Assembly (NCBI GenBank): GCA_034620365.1
Contig: JAQGEQ010000263.1
Location: forward strand, 806,001-870,000
From: Pegea sp. RAD2-039
Taxonomy: Eukaryota > Chordata > Thaliacea > Salpida > Salpidae
Length of the DNA stretch: 64,000 bases
Reading direction: 5' to 3'
The notes under the pieces were generated by a model, which did not search any database, was not told the origin of the DNA, and saw nothing but the letters and a program-made list of their open reading frames with translations. Of the stretch, positions 24,619 through 37,890 are shown piece after piece. The translations under genes and the position numbers were made by a program. Every line of letters starts with the position of its first letter. Position 1 is the stretch's first letter.

Positions 24619-27600
24619 CTAAAAAACAAATTTTTATTAAACAGAATAAATAAATCAATAAAAATAATCCTACATCGACTTTTATCAATCAAATCATTTT
24701 CAGTCATCAAAAGATAAAATCTCAGAGAGAAACTGGGTTTTTGAAAACCAAAAAACAAATTTAAGGATTTATTGAATCATTTTGAAAATTGTGATTTTTA
24801 GTAAAATTTGAAAATTATTAATAATTAATTAAAAATGACAAACTTTTTTTAAAATAGAAAATACAATGATTAAGAATCAGTAATTGATGCTTTTAATGTT
24901 TAGTGGTTGAAGGTCAGTAATCTCAAAAATTAATTTAAAGAATTATATATAAAACTATTAGTTTAGAAATAAAATGAAAATATAAGAATTATATACAAAA
25001 CTGTAATTTAGTAAAAAAAATTATCCATTTTATTACCATAAAATATTACCAATATTTTTTCAATAATAATACTTTCCTATTTTGGTTTATTCCAAAGTCG
25101 ATGAAATGACCTTTAATGACTTAACAACTTTTTGGTTTTATATTTTTGGTAGTTTTAGTAATATTTGATTTGAAAACCGGTTTAAAGCAAGATACATCAT
25201 CATTATTATTTAAATTTTTAAGTTAGCACACAGTTTTCAGAAAGCTTCTTTCAGCTAACTTCAAAAAACTTTTTATTTCATGACACTGGTAAAAAAATTG
25301 TTTTCTGATCGATCAACTAAAATAGGGCATAGTTTAGCGATTATATTTATGTAAAATAAAATGTTCATGTGTAGAGTAAATGCTAATAAAGTTATTTTTA
25401 AAACTTTCATTACAATGTACATTAAAATAAAGGAAGCTGGTCCTAATAAAATATATTTTATCTTCACTTATCACGACAGGTTCCCTGATAATATGGGAGG
25501 CTGCATTTAAAAGTAGAGATTCAACAAGACGTTAAAGTTAAGAAAGAAAAGTATTAAGGCAGATGGGATGAGAGAATGATGGTTCATTGCTGCTAAAATC
25601 TTGTAAAAAACTACCCAAAAGCATCACACAAACGAAATTTTTACAAAAAAAAAATTTTTACAAATTAGTTACTGTGACTTTTTTATTAGTTTTAATGCTG
25701 CAATAATTTGAGAAATTTTTACCAAATTTTATCAAGTAAAATTTGAGATTTTAGCCAAATTCTAAAGTCTGCCAAGATGCTAATCAACGTAAGGAAAATA
25801 TATTATATATATTATAGATAATATATTATTGTAATTTATCAAAAATATATTTTTTAAAATAGTAATTAAAAGTTACAAAAGTTAGTTACTCCTTGATCCC
25901 AAAAATTGTAATAAAGCTCTTATCTAATGATAAAAAGAAAGTAACATACAGCACTACACTTTCAAAGGTCATCAAAACTTATTTCGAGTAGAAATTAGAA
26001 ACTCTTTCTAGAGATATTATTAGAAACTTACAAAACAAGTCAAAATTGTTTGAGAATATATTATTGTCTACTATTCAAATTGCAAATAACCCTTACTAGA
26101 CTTATTTTCAAAATATTTTAATTATATATTGAGATTACTTTTAAAGTAAAATATTGGTTACGGACACACAGATACACAATTGATACAATTTATGCAATTA
26201 AACTTAAACTTTAATTCAAAAAATTTCCAAAAAAACTTCTTAAGCTTCTTTTGTTTAATTATAAGACTTTATCAGCTTTAAGCTTATTTTTAGATAATTA
26301 GATTTTTAGACAAATAGCATTATCCATTAGTTTTTAAATTCAATGTATCATTTATTTCCAAACTATCTGTTAAATGAAACTTTACTGATTATGTTGATGC
26401 AAATTGTTCAATTGAAATATTTCTCAAACTGTATAAAAATTAAAATAAAATAATAAAATATTTTGAAAAATGTTTTATTGTTGCTTGCTCGGCGAATTAA
26501 GCAAAAAACAAAAAAAACTCATATCAGATATTTTAATTAGCTCCATATCTAGCGTATTAACATTTTTATAACAGATATTCAAAGTTTTCAGAATCTTATC
26601 ACATTATTTCTAAGACTTAGTCATTCTATAAAATCTCTTTTCATAAAAACCATAGATTTATTCTGTAGAAATCATTTTCTTTCAATCTTTATTCTTATGA
26701 TATAAGTCTGAATATTTGTTATATTGGAAGACAATAGAAAAACATCAACCCTATAGCAGCAAGTCAAAAATAAAAATCACTAGTTATGCACAGAAGCTTT
26801 CAGAGCTTTAAACAAAGTAATATGTTTTTAAAAGAATCTTCTAGATAAATAAAAACGAGTCCCTTGATAAAGCTTCTAATGGTTGCTATGGGAATTTATT
26901 AAATTAGCAGCTAATATTTTCAAATGCATTTTTAATGTAATATATTTATGTAAAAATCTAATTTAAAGGACATAGTAGATTAAGTTTGTGTTAATTTATT
27001 TAGTGTGTCATCTTGGTAATGCTTTAATAGTTTCATACTAAAACTGCAAACATCTTAATTTTTGATATAGATAAATTTAATCGGATTTCTTACCAAGTTT
27101 ATTTTCAATTAATGTTTCAACAAAGTTTCTACTTACGATTCTATACTCTTATTATTTTTTATGGTTGATACTTTTAAAGTTTGTTCATTGAGGTGTAATT
27201 TTATTTGTATTATTTATTTTTTTCTAATATTTCTTAATATTTAGGTAATTGATTTATGTAAGATGTCTTCTCAAACGTTTTTCTTTCACAATGCCAATTT
27301 TGTTAAGTTATCTCCGAAGCTTTGTTTTCATTTCTTAAAATGCAATATTAAAAAGTTTTTCAAAATTGTAATTGTAGAATGTTTAACATTTTTTTTAGTC
27401 GCAGCTTTCTTAATTTCTTTGTAAATGATTTTAATTTGAGTATTTTTATTTTTTTTATTATCACGAACTTATTTACCACATTTTTAGCAATGTTTATTGA
27501 AGAATTAGAAAACGTTTTTTGCAAAAATAAATTTTAAATGTTTTCTTTCTTTTTTAATTTTTAGGCATTATGCATATTCAAAGTTGTTGTACATAATTAT

Positions 27601-29040
27601 TTTCAACTGGAAAAATATAGATAGAATAGTTTTATTAGCGATGTTAATACTTATTGAAAAATTAGACTAAAAAAATAAAAAAATGCAATTACATATCTAG
27701 AAAACTATGTTACTTATTGCTTATTATTTTTACATTTGAATTATTAGTTAATTTTAACAAATAACTATTATAAACTCTTTTATATACAAATTATTATTTA
27801 ATGCAAAAGTATTTATTAAAATATTTAAGCCTTAAGATTATCGAAATTATTAACTTGATTTTGACGTTTGATTTAAAATAAAAAGAAATTATTTTTAGAG
27901 GTCAATTAAGTTCATTTAATAACTTTGATTCATATTTTTTAATTTTCATTATATAAGCTTGATAATTATTAGTTCTCAATAAAGGTTTCTAATGTTTCTT
28001 TTAAGATATTTCAATTTAAAAAATTACTAACTGAGAATATATAAATGCTTTATAATAAATGATATAGTCATGAATAACTGATAATAGACTTTTGTTGTTT
28101 CTTTTTAAGATTTTTAACTTATATTTTTAAATAAAGTTATAATTTAGTGATATAAATCATAACATTGAAATCATATATTTTAAGTTTGTGATTAATTGTA
28201 ATTTTGAGTATGTTTGTTGTACCTTTTTCATTTATAGAATTTCAAGTTTAAAATGTTGTGCAATTTACTTTTGCTTATTACTCTATGTTTTTGTTACAAC
28301 TTTATACTATTTTATATAAAAACTTTCTATGTTTTTATTTATATAACAAATTCAGTACTTAAATTGCTTATATACTTAAAAAGTTTAAATAAAAAGTTAT
28401 ATTAAGAAGATTATGCATCTTTAAAAGATATTAAAGTTTTGCTTTTGATAAACTTACACTTTTGTATCAAATATAGTTTTATTTATTTAACATTCTTTTA
28501 TAATTTACATAATCATAATATTTGAATATTTGCTTAAATATTATCAAATTTATTAATATCTTAGTTTATTAAACTAAATTTATAAATCATTTGCCTAACA
28601 TATTTATGTTACTTTCTATCTATTCATTTTGTTTTTATGTTTATATTTTGTATTAGACTTTAGTATTACAACCATTTATATTATATTATTTATGAATTTG
28701 CTTTTAATGAAAATGATATATCTTTAAAAGAAAAGTTTGCAGATTTAAATAAAATCATAAACAAGTTTAGATTTGTAAAACTCTGTTTTGATACTTTAAT
28801 TATGAACTCAACAAATTATTTAAATTTTTTAATTACTATATTTTATTATAAATTGTATGATTTAAAATATAGTCTTAAATTCAATTTTTTTGAAGAATAT
28901 TTTCACTTAAAAATTTGAAGTTTGTAAACAATAAGTTATAAAAAGATATAAAAAAATAGATAGATATAAAAGGTTATAGCTTTCAAATTCAGTTGAAAAG
29001 TTATAAAGCAAATAATTTTAACACTTTTTTAACTAAATAG
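24619..29040. other. AT-rich intergenic stretch upstream of AFG1L and importin-alpha
   Basis: The two genes diverge, so both promoters should lie here, yet no CpG-rich core is visible. Open frames are short and low-complexity. There is no RNA gene or recognisable repeat. The right end is an acceptor-like TTTTTTAACTAAATAG directly before the importin leader. Confidence 0.5.
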
Positions 29041-29067
29041 GAAGACATAAAAAATTTCAATTTAAAA

Positions 29068-32000
29068 ATGGCATCCAACCAACGGATGTGGAGTTACAAA
29101 AACAAATCAAAGAACCATGAGGAGCTGAGGAGAAAACGAGAAGAAGAAGGGATACAACTGAGGAAACAGAAAAGAGATGAACAAGTATGTATTGTATATT
29201 GTGTTGTAAGTTATTTATTCTGTTTATATTTTCTTTCTAACCACATGATGCTTAGTGGAACAAATTATTTGAATATCTTACATTTATTTGTAAAATGTAA
29301 TAACAATTTTAAATTTGAAGACAATATAAGAAAACTTTCTTGTTTTGTTAGTTTTGTAATATATTGAAGGTCATTAAATTTTTATTTAAACTTTTGTTTT
29401 GAACAAATAAAAAAGTATAAATCACAGAATAGAACAAATTTGAACACGTTTACGCAGTTTGATTTACTAATAGTAATGTTGAAGCAAAAACAATGCATGT
29501 TCCGGTGTTTTGATGATTTCATTTTTTAGATTTTCAAACGTCGAAACGTGAATCCTGCTTTTGTTGAAGATGATGACATCACAGATATGGAAGATTCGAC
29601 CGCTTCTACTCTCGAACAAGGTTTTGTTTATTTTTAATTTTTGATTTATCATTCATCTATTTATCTTGTGATTAATCTTTAGATCCAATAATCACTCCTG
29701 ATATGATTCAAGCAATCCGTAACGGAACCTTAGAACAACAATTTGTCGCCATTCAAAGATTTCGCAAAATACTTTCTAAAGGTAACTTCTTCAACCAATA
29801 ATCTCTTATCCACTTCTTCTTATCAGAACCATGTCCGCCTATCGACCAAGTGATACAAGCTGGGCTAGTAGCAGATTTTGTAAAGCTGCTTCGAACTCAC
29901 GAGCAACCAACACTTCAATTTGAGGCAGCCTGGGCTTTGACTAATATTGCTTCAGGAAATTCATCTCAGACACATGCTGTGATCCACGCAGAAGCAGTCC
30001 CCGTCTTTATCGACCTCCTCTTGTCACCGAATCAGGAAATAGCTGATCAAGTAAACTTGCAGCATTTCATTGATAATTGTTTCTAAAGTTGTCGTTACTT
30101 CAGGCTGTATGGGCATTAGGCAACATCGCCGGTGACGGATGTTTCGCGCGCGATTACGTCATCAAATGTGGCATTGTAGAGCCGCTGATTGAGTAAGTAA
30201 TTTGCCATCAACCACTGACCTTCAACCACTGACCTTCAACCACTGACCATCAACCACTGACCTTCAACCACTGGCCTTCAACCACTGACCTTCAACCCCT
30301 GATTTTCAATCACTGACGTTCAACCACTGACCCTCAACCCCTGACCATCAACCACTGACCTTCAACCACTGACCTTCAACCACTGACCTTCAACCACTGA
30401 CCCTCAACCACTGACCCTCAACCACTGATCCTCAACCACTGACCTTCAACCACTGACCTTCAACCACTGACCTTCAACCACTGACATTCAACCACTGACC
30501 GTCAACCACTGACCTTCAACCACTGACCCTCAACTACTGACCTTCAACCACTGACCTTCAACCACTGACCTTCAACCACTGACCCTCAACCACTGACCGT
30601 CAACTCCTGACCTTCAACTACTGACCTTCAACCCCTGACCGTCAACCACTGACCTTCAACCACTGACCTTCAACCACTGACCTTCAACCACTGACCTTCA
30701 AACACTGACCTTCAACCACTGACCCTCAACCACTGACCGTCAACTCCTGACCTTCAACCACTGACCCTCAACCACTGACCATCAACTACTGACCTTCAAC
30801 CACTGACCTTCAACCACTGACCTTCAACCACTGACCTTCAAACACTGATCGTCAACTCCTGACCTTCAACTACTGACCTTCAACCCCTGACCGTCAACCA
30901 CTGACCTTCAACCACTGACCTTCAACCACTGACCTTCAACCACTGACCTTCAAACACTGACCTTCAACCACTGACCCTCAACCACTGACCGTCAACTCCT
31001 GACCTTCAACCACTGACCCTCAACCACTGACCTTCAACCACTGACCTTCAACCACTGACCGTCAACCACTGACCTTCAACCACTGACCTTCAACCACTGA
31101 CCTTCAACCACTGACCTTCAACCACTGACCTTCAACCACTGACCGTCAACCACTGACCGCCTAGTGTTTTCAGACTCGCTACCCGGCCTGATAACCGTTC
31201 TGCTGTATTGAAGAATGTGGTTTGGGCAATCTCAAATGTTTGTCGCGGTAAAAACCCTCCGCCAGCTTTCCAACAGGTTCCGATCTCGCCCGACTCCCGC
31301 GCGCGTTTCCTTTCCAACTTCTTCTCGTTCAGGTGATGCCCTTTATTCCCGTCCTCGCAAAACTTCTCTTCGCCGACGACCCGAACATCTTGGCCGATTC
31401 ATGTTGGGCTGTTTCCTATTTATCAGATGGTCCCAACGACAAAATCGCCGCCGTCATCAACAGGTGACGTCACTGCTTCCGTTAAACGCGTTCTCATGAC
31501 GTCATCGTCTTACAGCGGAATCTGTCGTCGTCTGGTCGAGTTGCTGCAACATGACAACCATGCAGTTGTGTCGAGCGCGCTTCGCGCTATTGGTAACATC
31601 GTCACTGGCAACGATATCCAAACACAGGTCAGTACCACCAACGCTGCTGATGACGTCATCACATCTCGTGATCGCGTAGACGGTACTCAACTGTTCGGTA
31701 CTTCCCGCTCTCAACCGCTTGTTGTCAATCAACAAAGACACGATCCGTAAAGAAGCTTGTTGGACTATCTCCAATATCACCGCCGGCAACAAGTAATTCA
31801 GCGATTCACTTCGCGCTGCTCGTCGTCATGACAACCACGCGTGATGTTTATCAGGCAGCAGATTCAAGAAGCGATCGATTCGAACATCTTCGAGAAGTTG
31901 ATCGAAGTGATGCAGATCGCTGACTTTAAAACGCGAAAAGAAGGCGCGTGGGCGATTACAAACGCGACTTCAGGGGGAACCCCTCAACAGATCAAGTACC

Positions 32001-32511
32001 CCAGACGCCCCTTAAACTTCCCGAATCCTAACTTACTGAGCAGGTATTTGGTGCAACGCGGTTGCCTTCAACCGATGTGTGATCTTCTCGCTTCCACTGA
32101 CATCCGGATCATCACCGTTGCTTTGAACGGAATCGAAAATATCCTTCGAGAAGGAAAGAAAGAAGCTATGGAATCAGGCTGTAACGAGTACGCGTTGATG
32201 GTCGAATATTGCGGTGGTTAGTGACGCGTGTGTTGTTGCCATGGTGACCGTCTCCATCGCTACTGCTTCTCGTAGGTTTGGATAAGATTGAAAGCTTACA
32301 AGCGCATGACAATCAGGAGATTTATCAGAAGACTTATGATCTGATCGATTGTTACTTCAGTACTGATGATGAAGACGTCACTATCATGCCGGAAGTAACT
32401 ACCGCTGATGACGTCATCGCGATTTATCAATGTTGTTGTTAGGTTGGCAGCGATGCAAGAAACTTCACCTTCACCAATAACCTCGACCCTCAACAGAAGT
32501 TCCAGTTTTAG
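29068..32511 (+). CDS. KPNA: Importin subunit alpha, KPNA1/5/6 type
   Basis: Thirteen phase-consistent exons: 29068-29184, 29530-29620, 29683-29781, 29827-30050, 30104-30192, 31174-31276, 31333-31463, 31516-31627, 31680-31792, 31855-31995, 32044-32216, 32276-32394, 32443-32511, giving 526 aa, full length for the family. Importin-alpha binds classical nuclear localisation signals and importin-beta in the cytoplasm and carries cargo into the nucleus. The N-terminus is the importin-beta-binding domain ([29 protein letters not shown]). The Armadillo repeats show the NLS-binding W..N arrays: [96 protein letters not shown] and [18 protein letters not shown] point to the KPNA1/5/6 clade. From exon 5 on the gene is G+C-richer with introns of 48-62 nt, apart from the minisatellite intron. 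The leader before the ATG is 27 nt. Confidence 0.96.
30205..31160. repeat. 14-bp minisatellite filling importin-alpha intron 5
   Basis: About 68 tandem copies of a 14-bp unit, consensus CTTCAACCACTGAC, with substitutions such as CCTC, CGTC, ACTCCTG and CAAACACTG. Higher-order repetition is visible: a block of variants (AACACTG, then ACTCCTG, then ACTACTG, then ACCCCTG) recurs near 30595, 30845 and 30970. The array starts a few bases after the exon 5 donor and ends just before the exon 6 acceptor. Confidence 0.97.
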
Positions 32512-35500
32512 GATTGCTAAGCAACAGAGCTTACTTAGCATCGACTAAACAAAATGGCCGATTACATTGTGAATCTTGATCTGATTAGCCGGATAAAGAT
32601 ATCTGTATCTAAGGTTATTTTCTGATCATTGCCCTTATCTGATTTGGTTATTTTTTCATGAAGTGGGTAATTGAGTGCCTTTAGCACCCATGACTCGATT
32701 GAAACACACGAAATGTCCACTTAGCTTTATTAGTGTCCATTCTACTAAATAGTCTCTTTACTATTTGGCTCAATTACAAACTCTGAAATATTTTTTCTTA
32801 TTTTTGTCTTTTTTTTTTATCATGTTTTGGTACTTGTTCAATTCGCCACAACCCTAAAATTCAAATTTTTTCGTTCACTTTTGTTTTTTTTGTGTACATA
32901 AATGCACCAATAGTCGCGCGTTTTGTCACGTGATTTAATGAGCCCGCTCAGATTTCAATATTTTGCTTTTTAAATATTTATTATTTCACAAGATAGGCAG
33001 ACACGTCATACTAAATTGTCAAAACTTACTTATAAGAAATGTCGTGTCGCTGATTTAGAGATGAACAAGTTATTTAAAATCTCAGTTTTTTATATCATGA
33101 AAATAAATTTGGCTTTTGTGTTTGTTTCTGATTATAATTTGATGAAATAATTCAGAAGTTATTTAAGGATTTTACTAAATTGCCAACTCTAAAAATTTTA
33201 TTTTAAGGATTTAAGAAAAGATTTTCATCAGTTTAAATAAAACTTATCATTTTATCTAAAAATAATAATCGTTTGATCATCTCAAAAACATTTTTGTTTT
33301 CACTATTACTTTGAAATTTATTACTCATCAGATCAATTAGTATTTTGAGGTCGATTTTCCACCAATAAGATTCTTACTTAATGCAGAAGGCTTGAGATTC
33401 AATTGAAGATTTAACTTGAGCAATAAAAAACCGTTTTAGATCTTACTACTTTAGGTTTGCTAAGAAGTTAGTCTCAACTCTATCTACAAATTATAAATTT
33501 TCCAGACTGGTTTCTTGAGATTTTAATATCCAACTAAATTAGTTTAAGAATAGAAACTAAATTGTAGAAGATCTGCAGAATAAATTCAAGTTCTGAATCA
33601 AGAAAACATACTTTTCAATTTGTACGTGATAAATAGATATTTTATTAATTGTTTTTTGGAATGTCTCTAGCTCCCTTTGTTGACAACATATTATACATTT
33701 TAATCTACATAAAATATGTGAACAAAACAGCAAATAGCTCATTACAGGATGTCTTGTGTTCTTTAGCTTCGTGATGAGGACTTTGGTTATATTAACAGTT
33801 ATGTCGATTTAAGTCTAACATAAAACAAAATACATTTTAAGGAACGTTTAGATGTTTTTAGCGATCTATAAAAACTTATTGAATAACAAAACTAAGCCAG
33901 GAACACTTTTAATACAGCTAAATTTACTGTTTTATCGAGAAGCTTTTTGCTGGTCATATTAACCTCTAAAACATTAGTTAAATTATTTCCAAGTAAATAA
34001 AAAATTATTATTTTCAAAATAAGTTAGAAGCATAGCAAAAATCAGAAGTAGAATACAATTAAAAGAAGGCCTTACTAAAATGATTGTAAAAATTTTAATT
34101 TTATGTTCTAATAAACTGGGTTTTATGAATCTAGTAAAAATGATTAATATTCACTGATGTGTTTTTAAACAAGCATGTTAACAACCTTTTAAATATATTT
34201 TTTCATAATATATCAACAATGAAACTATTCTTTGATTGATAACTAGAATGTTTTTGCAGATTATTATTAAAGTTGTAAATCATATATTTTTACTAAAGCT
34301 ACCTCACTAAAAAATTGATTTTTTTGTTTAATCAAAAGTTCAAAACAAAATTTTATTAAATGATTTTCTTTTTTAAATTCAGCTACAATAAAAAAACAAG
34401 TAATTAAATAAAATTATAAAACTCTGAAATCGAAAAGATTAAGATTTAATAGAACATTTGACAGTTTCATAATCTCAGCTACTGTATTTACTCATAAAAT
34501 TTTAAAATTCTAGATGCCAATTTTAAGAATTTTCTTTATTACTAATCAATCATACTACTAACCACCAAGACACGATTTTTCAATTGATTTATTGAATTGT
34601 TGGTGGTTTGCTATTTTTGAGTAAAATATAAAACCCTCAATTTTAAACCACAATTTTCAGCACCGTCAGTCACGTGGTTAATGTTCTATTATCAATGCCT
34701 CTGTTTAAATGTGAATTTAAGAATTAGAATAATCTTTCTATGGAATTATTATCATTTAATTTACAAATAATAAATTTAAATAGTCGCTGAGATACAGAAA
34801 CATCTGTTTTGTAAATATCTCAAATTCAATTGATTAATCGTTCATATTTTTTAGTTTCAATAAACCCAATTTCTACTATTATATTTTTTATCATTTATTA
34901 CACTAAATACAAATTAAAAATAATTTGTTTTTGTTTCTCTGATGTTTTTCAAATCGAGTGTTATTTCGGTTAAGTTATAAGAATGTCATTGTTTCAACAG
35001 ATAATTAAACTCTTATTAAAAAATAAGGAAGTTTTGTGAGAAACTACTGTGAAACTGTAATTAAAATTTAGAAAATTAATTTGACATTAAATCCAAAAAA
35101 AAAAACCATTTAATAAAAACTTCGAAGTTAGACAGTTTTATTTTAGACATTTTTTTAGAAACTATGAAAGAAATTAGAAGTTTTTAAAGACATTTAAATT
35201 CCGCTTTTCAATCATCATAAGCCCAAAAAAGTTAATCAACATATGAACTTCAGGTTACCTTAAAATTTGCCAAAAATATTTAAACATTTCTTTTTCGCCA
35301 TGAACTACCTTTAAATTATGATGAGTCACATTTTTATATAGTTTTTACCACAAAATAAGAAAGTTTATCAAAAATGTATTTGTGTCAGCTTAATTTTACC
35401 ATAGCTGAAAATTTCTAGGAAACTTATATAAGTTGTTCATTTATATGGTTGTTATAGTGACGAATCGAATCTTTCAAACTATACACAGCGGTAAACATTT

Positions 35501-37500
35501 GTTCATTATTCCAATTACACGTATTACGTAAAATTAGATTTAAATTCTCAAAAATTTATTTTCGAATGGAAAGATTTGTTAGTTTGCACAGAAGGGTGAA
35601 AAGTTCAAACAGTTTCATGGGAATGAAACTTTTACAATAAATTCTCATTCCTGTTTTTTATGATTCCTATGTTTTAATTTCAAAATTATCCGAATCACAT
35701 TTTAATATTTCAGACTAATTTACTTTTAATTTTAAAAGTTTATAAAAGAATAATCGAAATTAGTTACATTCCTCAAAAGAAAATTTGAAATATATTAAAA
35801 ATCAAAGTGTGTTATGTTAGGAATTAATCGTTTTAATTACCTAAAATATCTAAATATTTGTTGGAAATGACTTAAATTTAAATTAAAAACAATTTTATAA
35901 AATTTATTTTATGTTTAATCATATTAAAAGATAACAGAAATATTTTACTATATCTTTAGTTGCCTTACGACAAGTATTTAATGATAAGCAATTTGGCAAT
36001 TGCTGCTGTTTTATGCATTCAAAAATATATGTTTTACTACAGAATAAATTTTTTACCGAAATTTGAAGGTTACAAATGTTTAAAGCCATAATAAATTTAC
36101 AAAAATATAAAAACAGTTCTTAATTTACTACTAAATAAGATAATTATTGTGAAAGTATTTTAACGTTTTTAGACAAATAAAGCGAAATATACACTTTTAC
36201 AAAATTGATTAAAAAGATTAAATTCAAATGCTAATAACTACATGACAAGAAAAATCTAAACAAATATTTATTTTATTTGACCTTTTTTAAAATCTTAAAT
36301 AATGTTGTTTTCTAATTGATAACTTTCAGTCAAATGTATGTAAACAAAATATAGCGTAGAAGAAATATTTCTGTGGTGGTCTTTCGACTAAAGTAGATAT
36401 TTTCTAAACAGTTTGTTTTCTTCATTTGTGTGGTTGTTCACTTACAATGACGTCATCATGTTTATTACTGGTCGTTTCAAATCAGCTTTATAAATTGATT
36501 CTTTGCTTAAAATGGTGAACTATTTTTTGTTGATTTGTTCTAAATAAATTTTAAAAAGAAATTATTCAAAGATATTCTTTGATTTAATGTGACAAAGTAT
36601 TGAAGCTAATTTGATGATATATCAGTTGAAATAACAAAATTGTTGTTTTTACTAAGTTTGAAATCTATTAAATCATCAACAAAACAAAAATAAATAATTG
36701 ATTTTTTTCTTTCAAAATCTTTCAAATTCTTTAAATGATATTTAGTTCATTCAATTTAAACTTTTGTTCAAATATTGGTTAATCCATTTAAATAAAATAA
36801 ATAATTTCATAAAATTTGTTTTAATAAACTGAAAAAAAACAAAAAAAAACAATTTTTCCATTTTTCAAAAAAATGTATTTAGTTATCTTATCAAAGTGAA
36901 GATAAAGGTGTCATTTATTACAACAAATTACAGAATCAATGTGTTGAAAATATTCACAAATTTCTTTATAAAAATATAATTTAAAAAAACAATAATGCTT
37001 ATTACTTATTATAAAAAAGAAATCTGTTGAAAAAATCAAATAAAAAGTTTGAAGCAATTTCGTGGAGTTATTTACAAAATTGAAACCATCATAAACACCA
37101 CGGCAAAACCAGTAGCGCAAATTTTTAATTAAAAAAACAGTTATACATTCAGCTAACGGATTGTTTTTAAAAGTCCCCAAACTAACCTTTGATAGAATGA
37201 TTTTTGCGAAAGCAAGTCTGTATGATATTAATTAAGATTGATTGAAAACATAATCGTAAACAAGGAAGTAGCTTAAAATGTAAGTTAAAACCAAAAAATT
37301 ACTAAACAAATATTGTTTTTGTGTCATGGGAAAAAAATCAAATGTTAATACAAAGAAGAAGTGACCAATGAACATTATCATAACTTCCCAATTATTTTTG
37401 AGTCTTAATTTTTATCAACAAATTTTATTATGACCTTGACTTGTAATGTTTTGATCACATGATCAAATCAAGTTTTCTTAAATGCATTCTGAAATGTTAT
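32512..37500. other. Intergenic stretch downstream of importin-alpha
   Basis: Begins with the importin 3'-UTR. After about 33 kb it is AT-rich with no credible open frame, RNA gene or mobile element. A CRE (TGACGTCATCATG) lies at 36448. An 89-codon minus-strand frame at 36911-37180 looks like chance. Confidence 0.5.
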
Positions 37501-37570
37501 TTTGGTTGTTATTGGCAACGCAACGCGAATCAGTTTCCTGTTATCTTGACAACTCCCTGAGTTCTAGTTG

Positions 37571-37578
37571 TATATAAG
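37571..37578 (+). promoter_or_regulatory. TATA-box-like element
   Basis: TATATAAG stands about 70 bases before a G+C-richer segment with zinc-finger-like coding potential. An inverted CCAAT (ATTGG) lies about 65 bases upstream. The spacing would suit a core promoter, but transcription is not shown. Confidence 0.3.
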
Positions 37579-37640
37579 ATCATGTGTTTTTTGGTTATCT
37601 CTAAACACTTTTAAGGAGTAATTGTTGAGGCCCTGCCGCT

Positions 37641-37890
37641 TCTCGCAGTCGTGTTACGGCACTGTTAGCTAAAGAAATTCAATTCGACGCGATTCTTCGA
37701 TTTCATTGCACTGTCTGTAACACTTCATTTCACCAGAAGCATCTTTTTATGAATCATGTTTTAAGCTTCACTTTTACTCCCGGATAAAGAAGCATCCTGA
37801 ATTGATCAAATTACATTTTCCTTTTTTTAGATTTGAGGTTGTTGCCACCGATGTTTTTCTTTCAGTTAATATTTGTCCGTCAAAGTAAAT
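37641..37890 (+). pseudogene. C2H2 zinc-finger-like remnant with a frameshift
   Basis: One frame (37641-37787) reads RFHCTVCNTSFHQKHLFMNH, matching the start of a classical finger: C-x2-C, Phe, hydrophobic, first zinc His. It then loses the pattern and stops. Just there another frame (about 37769-37888) offers HFYSRIKKHPEL, which resembles the His-containing end of a finger. Together this suggests a finger broken by one indel or an unrecognised splice. No ATG is evident in frame. It could be a retained exon of an unknown gene. Confidence 0.35.

Noticed and set aside
31215-31792. Open frames of 94-107 codons overlapping importin exons 6-9 on both strands
   Set aside because: They are shadows of G+C-rich exons and short introns. 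The importin frame explains the region fully with correct splice phases.
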